Position numbers and translations under genes: made by a program
Source: a bacterium
Lineage (GTDB): Bacteria; Latescibacterota; UBA2968
Assembly (NCBI GenBank): GCA_027296045.1
Contig: JAPUJS010000139.1
Location: 1-5,203, forward strand
Reading direction: 5' to 3'
Length of the DNA: 5,203 nucleotides
Shown here: in pieces, positions 1 through 5,173 of the stretch
Layout of the letters: each line of letters begins with the position of its first letter
Position numbering within the stretch: the stretch's first letter is position 1
Notes under the pieces: model-generated
What the model was told of the DNA's origin: nothing
The model's input: only the letters and a program-made list of their open reading frames with translations
Database searches by the model: none

Positions 1-299
1 GCCACCCCGGCACCTGCTCCCGAAACATCCTCAACCCCGACGGCGAAGCCCGTGAACTCCCCGGCAAATGTTTGATCACCCTGAAAAAAGGCGACATCCT
101 CCGCCACATCCTGGCCGGCGCAGGCGGCTGGGGCGATCCCTTCGAGCGCGATCCCGAACGTGTTCTGGAAGATGTACGAAACGAGAAGATTTCGCTCGAA
201 TCGGCCAGGCGGGACTTCGGGGTTGCCATCGATCCGAAAACGTTGACCCTCGATATCGGAGCAACCCAGACCCTGAGGGCAAAAAAAAAGCGTGCATAA
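1..299 (+). CDS. hyuB: HyuB-type hydantoinase / 5-oxoprolinase subunit B, C-terminal part (5' end outside window)
   Basis: Only the last 98 codons are present; the reading frame is open from base 3 to the TAA at 297-299. The visible protein begins HPGTCSRNIL and contains GKCLITLKKGDILRHI followed by AGAGGWGDPFERDP and VLEDVRNEKISLESARRDFGV. In the HyuB family the glycine-rich GGxGDPxERDPxxVLxDVxxxxIS..AARxxFGV block is the conserved C-terminus, so family membership is clear. Known members pair with HyuA for ATP-dependent opening of hydantoin or 5-oxoproline rings in the cytoplasm, and related subunits form acetone carboxylase; the substrate here cannot be deduced. The family is usually over 500 residues, so about four fifths lies upstream of the window. 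The last codons (Lys-Lys-Lys-Arg-Ala) are written by an A9 run and the left arm of a terminator hairpin. It converges on hyuA instead of preceding or following it in the same direction. Confidence 0.93.
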   Translation, partial: HPGTCSRNILNPDGEARELPGKCLITLKKGDILRHILAGAGGWGDPFERDPERVLEDVRNEKISLESARRDFGVAIDPKTLTLDIGATQTLRAKKKRA

Positions 300-323
300 A
301 TGCACGCTTTTTTGCGCAAAAAA
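281..323. terminator. Bidirectional intrinsic terminator between hyuB and hyuA
   Basis: A perfect 7-bp stem GCGTGCA (290-296) / TGCACGC (301-307) encloses the 4-base loop TAAA (297-300). It is followed on the + strand by six T (308-313) and preceded by nine A (281-289), which become nine T on the - strand. Each strand therefore has a stem plus U-tract, serving hyuB from the left and hyuA from the right. The A and T runs can pair and lengthen the stem. The hyuB stop codon TAA lies in the loop. A further perfect palindrome, TTTTTTGCGCAAAAAA (308-323), overlaps on the hyuA side and may give a second, alternative hairpin. Confidence 0.9.
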
Positions 324-329
324 GATCTC

Positions 330-2363
330 TCAAACCGCAATCACCACATTGCCCCACCGATCTAGATGCGCCCTAACATCTGGCGGAACCAGAGTTGTAG
401 CGTCATAATCTTCCACAATAAACGGACCTGCTGCCGACTCGGTTGGAAGGTTCCCCCGGGACAGTACAGGGACTTCGATCCAGCCCACACCCGATCCGAA
501 ATAAGCCCTTCGAAATCCACCTTCTCCCTCCGCTTTGACAGGGGCTTGGGCGGGTAATTCGGGCGCGGGCAAAGAGGCCCGCAATCGAAAAGTCACCACC
601 TCAACCGGATCGTTCTCCGCCCGGTGACCATACATACGCTCGTGGGCAGCCTCAAATCCCTCCCGAAGACACACCCCCAAATCGGAATCCCCCTCGGGAA
701 TCGACACCGACAGTTCGTAAGACTGGCTCACATATCGAAGGTCGGCACTGCGGCTCAGCTCTGCATCCGGTATCATCTCCCGGGCTTCGGCGGCCATCTC
801 TTCAAACAGGCGGTCAACCGTTTCTGGGACCAGATCGTCCACCGGCATCAAAACCGTCCGGACCCGGTCATACTGCATTCCTGCACCCAGCAAGCCGAAG
901 GCGCTGAACACGCCGGGGGAACCGGGAACCAGTACCTGTGGAATACCCAATTCCTGTGCCATCCCAACCGCATGCAAAGGGCCGCTACCGCCGAAGGCCA
1001 GAAGGGTAAACCGTCGGGGGTCGTGGCCCCGTTCTGCAGACACCGCCCGAACCGCGCGGACCATCCGGGCCCCCGCAATGCGATGGGCACCCAATGCCGC
1101 CTCTTCCACCGAAAACCCCATCGGATCAGCCACCGTTTCTTGCACACATTTCCGGGCGGCTTCCAGATCCAGCCGGAGCGTGCCCCCGGCCAACCCTTTG
1201 GGGTTCAAATAACCCAGAACCAGATTGGCATCTGTCAGCGTCGGCTTCAACCCGCCCTGACCATAACAGACGGGGCCCGGATCGGCCCCGGCACTTTCAG
1301 GCCCTACCTGCAACACCCCACCCGCATCCACCCGCAACACACTCCCGCCACCGGCCCCCACCTCGGCCAGGTCCACACACGGAACCCGAATCGGATATCC
1401 GCCCCCGCCTAAAAGTCGGCCCGACAGCGAAATCTCCCCACCCACATCACAGTCCATTGCCCTTGGAACCTGCCCACCTTCGATCAAAGCCGCCTTGGCC
1501 GTCGTGCCGCCCATATCAAAAGCAATCAGATCCTCACAGCCGATCCGCCGACCCAGAGCCGCTGTTGCAACCACACCGGCCGCTGGGCCGGATTCGATAA
1601 TTTGCACGGGCAATACCGCAGCCGTCTCCGCATCCATCACCCCACCTCCAGACTGCATCATGCGCAAAGGCGCTTTCGTGCCCATCGCCTCCAGATTTCG
1701 CTTCAGCCCCTGAACATAGTGCTGCACCACCGGCAAAATATAGGCATTCACCACCGTTGTACTGGTCCGCTCAAATTCTCGAATTTCGGGCAGCACCTCC
1801 GAAGACAGACTCACCGTCCAGTTGCCCGCCTTTCGAAGCATGTCTCCGATACGCACCTCATGAGCCGGATTGACATAGGCATGTAACAGACATACCGCCA
1901 CCGAGGTCACCTTCTCAGCCTTCAAAAACGCAATCGCATCGGTCACCTCAGCTTCATCCAGCACTATTTGAACCGTGCCGTCCACCCCAACCCGCTCTGT
2001 CACCTCTCGCCGCAACAGCCGCGGTACCAGAGGCGGCGGTTTCTCCCAGGAAAAATCATATAACCGCGACATGCGCAATCGCCCAATCTCCAACACATCC
2101 CGAAATCCCCGGGTCGTAATCAGACCGGTCTTCGCACCCGCCTCGCTCAAAATTGCATTGGCCGCCACGGTGGTCCCGTGAACCAGTTCCGTCACCAGCG
2201 AAGCAGATGTTTCCGTACGCTTCAAAATGGTATCGATACCATTTAGGAGCGCCTGCCCGAAATCCTCCGGGGTAGACGGCAGTTTAAGCACATCTACACG
2301 CCCGTCATTGCCAACGGCAACCAGATCGGTAAATGTTCCGCCAATATCAATTCCAATACGCAT
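330..2363 (-). CDS. hyuA: HyuA-type hydantoinase / 5-oxoprolinase subunit A (ATP-binding)
   Basis: A complete protein of 677 residues, normal length for the family. Known members use ATP to activate the cyclic amide of hydantoins or 5-oxoproline, acting with HyuB in the cytoplasm; the substrate here is unknown. Domains seen in order are: the N-terminal hydantoinase A domain (about 1-175) with the phosphate-binding motif DIGGTFTD at 6-13 and HGTTVAANA at 62-70; the central ASKHA-type domain (about 190-490) with QSGGG near 237-241, ESGPAAG at 257-263, DMGGTTAK at 283-290, VGAGGGS at 335-341, AGADPGPVCYG near 358-368, ERGHDP at 444-449 and AFGGSGPLHA at 456-465; and a C-terminal beta-rich domain (about 500-677) with YGHR at 578-581 and DATTLVPP near 654. 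I chose the ATG at 2361-2363 because GGAG lies 5 bases upstream and the protein then starts directly at MRIGIDIGG; the upstream TTG at 2379-2381 lies before that ribosome site. It probably shares a transcript with the oxidoreductase upstream. The stop TGA is at 330-332. All family motifs appear intact. Confidence 0.95.
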   Translation of the reverse strand: MRIGIDIGGTFTDLVAVGNDGRVDVLKLPSTPEDFGQALLNGIDTILKRTETSASLVTELVHGTTVAANAILSEAGAKTGLITTRGFRDVLEIGRLRMSRLYDFSWEKPPPLVPRLLRREVTERVGVDGTVQIVLDEAEVTDAIAFLKAEKVTSVAVCLLHAYVNPAHEVRIGDMLRKAGNWTVSLSSEVLPEIREFERTSTTVVNAYILPVVQHYVQGLKRNLEAMGTKAPLRMMQSGGGVMDAETAAVLPVQIIESGPAAGVVATAALGRRIGCEDLIAFDMGGTTAKAALIEGGQVPRAMDCDVGGEISLSGRLLGGGGYPIRVPCVDLAEVGAGGGSVLRVDAGGVLQVGPESAGADPGPVCYGQGGLKPTLTDANLVLGYLNPKGLAGGTLRLDLEAARKCVQETVADPMGFSVEEAALGAHRIAGARMVRAVRAVSAERGHDPRRFTLLAFGGSGPLHAVGMAQELGIPQVLVPGSPGVFSAFGLLGAGMQYDRVRTVLMPVDDLVPETVDRLFEEMAAEAREMIPDAELSRSADLRYVSQSYELSVSIPEGDSDLGVCLREGFEAAHERMYGHRAENDPVEVVTFRLRASLPAPELPAQAPVKAEGEGGFRRAYFGSGVGWIEVPVLSRGNLPTESAAGPFIVEDYDATTLVPPDVRAHLDRWGNVVIAV

Positions 2364-2439
2364 CCTATCTCCGCTTGGCAAAGCTCACCGTTAATTTTCC
2401 CCCACTATGGATAGGCATCGAAAATTTGCTGGGCTGGCT
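2364..2439 (-). other. 76-base spacer inside the probable oxidoreductase-hyuA operon
   Basis: No terminator hairpin with a T-run is seen on the - strand. A 6-bp inverted repeat (CCTATC at 2364-2369, GATAGG at 2410-2415) could place the hyuA ribosome site in a weak hairpin, but the arms are short and the separation is 40 bases. No clear internal promoter is visible. The absence of a terminator is the main reason to infer co-transcription. Confidence 0.5.
2369..2372 (-). promoter_or_regulatory. Ribosome binding site that decides the hyuA start
   Basis: The - strand reads GGAG, then five bases (ATAGG), then ATG. This favours the ATG at 2363 over the TTG at 2381, which would add six non-conserved residues (MPSGDR) and whose own upstream sequence shows no purine-rich site. 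Confidence 0.75.
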
Positions 2440-3501
2440 CTATAAGGACGAGGCCCCGCCGAGAAAATAGTCGTTCTGCTGCTGCCCAAAACTGCCTGAT
2501 AACGCCTCCGGCACCACCGGCTCGCCCTTTGCCGCCGATTCGTCGGCCGCCACACATGCGGCAAGCGAATCAAACGCATCCTGCCCGCTAACAGCCACTT
2601 CTGTCCCATGGACCACCGAATCCAGAAACGCATGGACACATCCTGCACACCCGGTTACAATCTCAGACGCATCCGTCGATAGCGTTTCCCAACCCGACAA
2701 ACCATCTCGACCGACCTGATCGCCAACCACCAGGCCCCGTGTGCCCACCAGCCGGAAGTGATCGTCCAATCGCTTCCCTTTGGGCCAATGCGCTTCGTAG
2801 GTCACCGTAACCTGCCCAACCGCATCCCCCTCAAACTGGAACAGGGCCGCCGTCGTCTTGTCCTTTGGAAATTTTAGCGTTCCGATCCGATTGCTATATG
2901 CGCTCACCGACACAATCGGCCGGTCCATTAAAAACCGGACCAGATCCACTTCGTGAATTCCCGAACCCACAAGCGCCGTGCGCCCCGCCTCGGCAGACGC
3001 ATACCACGGCGACCGGGCAAACTGACCCCGTTTGTCCTGAATCGCATCCACGCGCAAATGCACAATCTCTCCCAGATCGCCCATTTCTAAAATTTCTTTT
3101 ATGGCTCGATATCGGCTCCGAAACCGTCGCTCGTGTGCCACCATCAAAATTCTGTTGGCAGCCTCCGACGCGCTGACAATCGCCCGTGCGTCCTCCAGAT
3201 TGGTTGCCAGTGGTTTGGTCTGCAACACATGACATCCCGCCCTAAAACACTGCTCTGTGTGCGGCCGATGCAAATGGTCCGGCGTTACCACACTCACTGC
3301 GTCCAACCCCTCGGCAGCCAGCATGATCTCCAATTTCTCATACCCCTCTGCCACCTCCGGATGTGCCTGTTTCATCTTTGCCACCCGATCTGCATCCGGG
3401 TCGCACACCACCAGCCGACCTACATGTTCAGACGCTGCATAGGCCGCCACATAATGACGCCCCAGGCCCAGTCCTACCACACCCACTTTTAAATCGCCCA
3501 C
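2440..3501 (-). CDS. Gfo/Idh/MocA-family NAD(P)-dependent oxidoreductase
   Basis: A 353-residue protein of typical family length. Residues 1-125 form a Rossmann fold: the strand KVGVVGLGLGRHY (5-17) carries the dinucleotide glycine motif, and the acidic CDPD (33-36) at the end of strand two suggests NAD(H) rather than NADP(H), an inference. VVTPDHLH (71-78) matches the family's (T)P(N/D)xxH motif. The family's usual E-K-P motif reads TKPLA (95-99), so Lys96 is kept but the glutamate is replaced. The C-terminal substrate domain (about 130-330) contains GSGIHEVDLVRFLM (179-192) with His183 and Asp186, the usual catalytic histidine and its partner. Members oxidise or reduce sugars, inositols and related polyols in the cytoplasm; the substrate here is not readable. 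The start is GTG (3499-3501) with AGGAGG five bases upstream. There is no signal peptide. It lies 76 bases upstream of hyuA on the same strand without an intervening terminator, so the two are likely co-transcribed. The C-terminus ends in GGASSL before TAG. Confidence 0.93.
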   Translation of the reverse strand: MGDLKVGVVGLGLGRHYVAAYAASEHVGRLVVCDPDADRVAKMKQAHPEVAEGYEKLEIMLAAEGLDAVSVVTPDHLHRPHTEQCFRAGCHVLQTKPLATNLEDARAIVSASEAANRILMVAHERRFRSRYRAIKEILEMGDLGEIVHLRVDAIQDKRGQFARSPWYASAEAGRTALVGSGIHEVDLVRFLMDRPIVSVSAYSNRIGTLKFPKDKTTAALFQFEGDAVGQVTVTYEAHWPKGKRLDDHFRLVGTRGLVVGDQVGRDGLSGWETLSTDASEIVTGCAGCVHAFLDSVVHGTEVAVSGQDAFDSLAACVAADESAAKGEPVVPEALSGSFGQQQNDYFLGGASSL

Positions 3502-3506
3502 CTCAC

Positions 3507-3512
3507 CCTCCT
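3507..3512 (-). promoter_or_regulatory. Strong ribosome binding site for the oxidoreductase (supports the GTG start)
   Basis: The - strand reads AGGAGG, then five bases (GTGAG), then GTG at 3501. The near-perfect match to the 16S rRNA tail and the correct spacing support GTG as the start. The protein then begins MGDLKVGVVG, directly before the Rossmann glycine motif. Confidence 0.85.
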
Positions 3513-3605
3513 CTCTCTACTTGACGAGACACAATTTAATTGCTAATTTCCAATACTCCAATACATTGATAGCGACGGAACCGGATTCAAACAAGCGGAT
3601 TTTTT

Positions 3606-3633
3606 TGAAACCGATTTCTGTTTTCAGCATCTT
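3606..3633 (+). promoter_or_regulatory. Candidate ECF-type promoter for the ybjN-like/pspA pair
   Basis: TGAAAC (3606-3611) is followed after 16 bases by CATCTT (3628-3633), which would put the transcript start near 3640, about 40 bases before the first ATG. TGAAAC is the consensus -35 of some ECF sigma factors (SigW in Bacillus, which controls a pspA homologue there); the -10 part matches only loosely (consensus CGTA-like). The overlapping TTGAAA (3605-3610) could instead be a housekeeping -35, but no good TATAAT lies 17 bases away. This is a suggestion only. Confidence 0.3.
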
Positions 3634-3669
3634 ATAGGCTGGAGAATCATTCCCAATATCCATTTTTTG

Positions 3670-3675
3670 AAGGAG
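3670..3675 (+). promoter_or_regulatory. Ribosome binding site that decides the start of the YbjN-like gene
   Basis: AAGGAG followed by six bases (TTCCCT) and ATG at 3682. A TTG at 3667 is in frame, but it lies immediately before this site and its first codons would be the ribosome site itself, so ATG 3682 is preferred. Confidence 0.85.
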
Positions 3676-3681
3676 TTCCCT

Positions 3682-4077
3682 ATGTCCGAATATTTGGAAA
3701 CCCTTAAATTCCACCTCCAGAGCCTGGAACTGGACATCTCGGAAGAGGATACCGAAGAAGAACTCGTGGTCGTCAACGACGAAGATCGGGGCCTTCACAA
3801 CCTCATCCTCGACTGCGAAGATCCCATCCTCATTATTGAACAGGCCATTTTGCCTGTGCCCGATAACCCGGGTGACCTGTATAAACGCCTGCTCGAAATG
3901 AACCGCACCCTCATCCACGGCGCCTTTGCCATTGACGGTGAAACCGGCACCGTCCTTTTCCGCGACACCCTGCGGTTAGACACCCTGGATCTGGCCGAAC
4001 TGGACGGCTCTATCACATCGCTCGAACTCGCCCTGGCCGAAAACGCCGGCGAACTTTTAGAATACGCCAGCCGCTAA
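3682..4077 (+). CDS. Small acidic YbjN/CesT-like (type III chaperone fold) protein
   Basis: 131 residues with no signal peptide or membrane segment, so cytoplasmic. It is strongly acidic: I count 31 Asp/Glu against 8 Lys/Arg, with an acidic cluster EEDTEEE at 21-27. The layout resembles the YbjN / type III secretion chaperone-like fold: an N-terminal helix (MSEYLETLKFHLQSLEL), strands around LVVVND (28-33), NLILDCEDPILIIEQAILPVP (40-60), a helix DLYKRLLEMNRTLIHGAF (65-82), then AIDGETGTVLFRDTLRLDTLDLAEL (83-107) and a final helix of about 20 residues. The pattern L..L...N..L..GaFaid..tg.vlfrdtL is what I associate with this family, recognised from memory and not by a search. Such proteins are thought to act as small chaperones or adaptors. 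It lies 26 bases upstream of pspA, in the same direction, so it may serve or modulate PspA; that role is inferred from position. The exact family is less certain than that this is a real gene. Confidence 0.85.
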   Translation: MSEYLETLKFHLQSLELDISEEDTEEELVVVNDEDRGLHNLILDCEDPILIIEQAILPVPDNPGDLYKRLLEMNRTLIHGAFAIDGETGTVLFRDTLRLDTLDLAELDGSITSLELALAENAGELLEYASR

Positions 4078-4091
4078 TTTCATTATATCAG

Positions 4092-4097
4092 AAGGAG
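4092..4097 (+). promoter_or_regulatory. Ribosome binding site for pspA
   Basis: AAGGAG, six bases (TAAGCA), then ATG at 4104. It has the same core and spacing as the upstream gene, and it lies in the 26-base gap after the TAA at 4075-4077, which fits translation from one transcript. Confidence 0.85.
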
Positions 4098-4103
4098 TAA
4101 GCA

Positions 4104-4805
4104 ATGGGCATCTTTCAACGTATGTTCAACGTTGGCAAATCGGAAGTCAACGCTGCGATTGACAAATTCGAAGACCCCATCAGAATGACCGAACAGGGTA
4201 TCCGGGATCTCAATCAAGATCTGAACAATGCCATGATCGCCCTGGCCGAAGTCAAAGGCCAGGCCATCCGACTGCGCAAACAGGTCGGAGAAAACAAAAA
4301 GGCCTCTGCCGACTACGAACGCAAAGCTATGCTCTTGCTTCAAAAGGCGCAAAACAGCGACATGGACTCCGGAGAGGCCGACCGCCTGGCCACCGAATCC
4401 CTCAACCGCAAAGACGAGGCCGACCAGCGCGTCAACACCCTGTCTGTCGATGCCGATAATCAGGAAAAAATGGCCTCTCAGCTTCAGGGACAGGTGGAAA
4501 AACTCAAATCCACCGTCGCCTCTTACGAAAACGACCTCATCACCCTTCGCGCCCGGGCCAAAACGGCTGCGGCCACCAAAAAGATCAACAAACAGCTCGC
4601 CAAAGTCGACTCCTCCGGCACGGTGGCGATGCTCGAACGCATGAAAGAGCGCGTCGAAGAAGACGAATCTCTCTCGCAGGCCTACGGCGAAATTGCCGGA
4701 GAATCCAAATCCGTAGATGACGAAATAAACGCCGCCCTCAGCAGCAGTTCCGGTGGCTCCGACGATCGCCTGGCCGCCCTCAAAGCCAAAATGGGCGTGC
4801 AATAG
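4104..4805 (+). CDS. pspA: PspA/IM30 (Vipp1-like) membrane-stress protein
   Basis: 233 residues, close to the usual 220-260 of the family. PspA/Vipp1 proteins are peripheral inner-membrane proteins of the ESCRT-III superfamily; they polymerise into rings or rods and protect or remodel membranes under envelope stress. The N-terminus MGIFQRMFNVGKSEVNAAID fits the amphipathic membrane-binding helix, followed by the conserved FEDP (22-25). Residues about 27-150 form a long, charged helical hairpin with heptad-like spacing (ALAEVKGQAIRLRKQVGENKK, then LQGQVEKLKSTVASYENDLITLRARAKTA). VAMLERMKERVEEDESLSQAYGEI (174-197) corresponds to the family's FERM-x-E-R segment. The C-terminus has a Ser/Gly linker SSSSGGSDD (213-221) and a short helix RLAALKAKMG (222-231), as in Vipp1-like and many non-enteric PspA proteins. 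No signal peptide. It probably shares a transcript with the acidic YbjN-like gene. No pspB, pspC or pspF is in the window, and no sigma-54 site is seen, so regulation differs from the E. coli psp operon. Confidence 0.95.
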   Translation: MGIFQRMFNVGKSEVNAAIDKFEDPIRMTEQGIRDLNQDLNNAMIALAEVKGQAIRLRKQVGENKKASADYERKAMLLLQKAQNSDMDSGEADRLATESLNRKDEADQRVNTLSVDADNQEKMASQLQGQVEKLKSTVASYENDLITLRARAKTAAATKKINKQLAKVDSSGTVAMLERMKERVEEDESLSQAYGEIAGESKSVDDEINAALSSSSGGSDDRLAALKAKMGVQ

Positions 4806-4856
4806 GCAGGATCACGAAGGGCCGCAGAACCCGGCCCCCGGCCCAAAATCCCCTGT

Positions 4857-4878
4857 CTCCCCCTTTCCCAAAGGGGAG
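4857..4878. repeat. GC-rich stem-loop CCCCTTT-CCC-AAAGGGG
   Basis: The 7-bp perfect inverted repeat CCCCTTT (4860-4866) / AAAGGGG (4870-4876) encloses a CCC loop. With one bulged C (4859) the stem gains two more pairs (4857-4858 with 4877-4878). No T-run follows, so it is not a standard terminator. Stem-loops of this type are often dispersed intergenic repeats, but copy number cannot be judged from one window. Confidence 0.55.
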
Positions 4879-4912
4879 GAACTCGCCTGACGCGAAGGAA
4901 CGGTGGGCAATG

Positions 4913-4932
4913 AGGCGATCGCTACAGGCGAT
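4913..4932. repeat. AGGCGAT direct repeat around a GCGATCGC palindrome
   Basis: AGGCGAT occurs at 4913-4919 and 4926-4932 (13-base period). The first copy runs into the octamer palindrome GCGATCGC (4915-4922). An inverted partner TCGCCT lies at 4883-4888. The pattern, together with the neighbouring stem-loop, looks like part of a short dispersed repeat, but only this one example is visible. Confidence 0.4.
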
Positions 4933-5047
4933 GGAGAAGCGCAGAGGCCAAAGAAGGCACGGGCTTCCCACAACAATCTCCCAAAGAGAAACAGCTCACC
5001 TCACCCTAACAACAGCCAACAAGGAGAAACACCCGCTGCACACAGCG

Positions 5048-5086
5048 CACTGTCCGTCCAGCACCACTGTCCAGAACACCACTGTC
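5048..5086 (+). repeat. Three short CACTGTC repeats
   Basis: CACTGTC occurs at 5048-5054, 5065-5071 and 5080-5086, with spacings of 17 and 15 bases; the last two share the longer unit CACCACTGTC (5062-5071 and 5077-5086). Function is unknown; the copies are short enough to be remnants of local duplication. Confidence 0.4.
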
Positions 5087-5138
5087 ACCGGTAGGGCAGA
5101 AGCGCACCCACGACCACCTTGGTGATTTTGCGCTGTGC

Positions 5139-5172
5139 CTTGGCGAGGCCCCACGCCGAGTGGCGACTTTTT
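5139..5172 (+). terminator. Weak intrinsic terminator candidate
   Basis: The stem CTTGGCG (5139-5145) / CGCCGAG (5154-5160), with one G-U pair and an 8-base loop, is followed after seven bases by five T (5168-5172). The distance between stem and T-run is longer than ideal, so termination here is uncertain. If real, it would end the pspA transcript about 360 bases after its stop codon. Confidence 0.25.
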
Positions 5173-5173
5173 C

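Larger units (their letters stand above)
3502..3681. promoter_or_regulatory. Divergent intergenic region with promoters for both operons
   Basis: These 180 bases lie between the start of the - strand oxidoreductase and the start of the + strand acidic protein, so both transcripts should begin here. The region is clearly more AT-rich than the genes around it. It contains a tandem octamer (TCCAATAC at 3549-3556 and 3557-3564) and the 11-base palindrome CAATTTAATTG (3532-3542), either of which might bind a regulator. For the - strand only weak sigma-70-like candidates are visible, for example TTGTTT, 17 bases, TATCAA, which is too poor a match to assert. An open frame that runs antisense from the next gene into this region is judged spurious. 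Confidence 0.6.

Noticed and set aside
624..1412. Long + strand open frame (262 codons) inside hyuA
   Set aside because: It is antisense to a hyuA region with intact family motifs; its translation is His/Pro/Gln/Arg-rich with no recognisable domain and no ribosome site.
2364..2381. TTG start six codons upstream for hyuA
   Set aside because: The GGAG ribosome site lies between it and the ATG at 2363, and the extra residues are not part of the conserved N-terminus.
3502..3681. Sigma-54 promoter for pspA, as in E. coli
   Set aside because: No TGGCAC-N5-TTGC pattern with GG/GC at the right spacing was found upstream of the operon.
3517..3918. - strand open frame of 133 codons reaching into the divergent intergenic region
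   Set aside because: Most of it is the antisense of the YbjN-like gene, and that gene has the strong AAGGAG-ATG start and coherent family-like composition.
4083..4802. Long - strand open frame (239 codons) opposite pspA
   Set aside because: It mirrors the pspA gene; the Phe/Gly/Val-rich product is what antisense of a Glu/Lys/Ala-rich coiled coil gives.
4819..4837. Terminator directly after pspA (GGGCCG/CGGCCC hairpin)
   Set aside because: The stem is perfect but is followed by C and A bases with no T-run, so an intrinsic terminator is not supported.
4915..4922. GCGATCGC as a cyanobacterial HIP1 signature
   Set aside because: One octamer copy is expected by chance now and then; HIP1 genomes would show several in 5 kb, and I saw no others.
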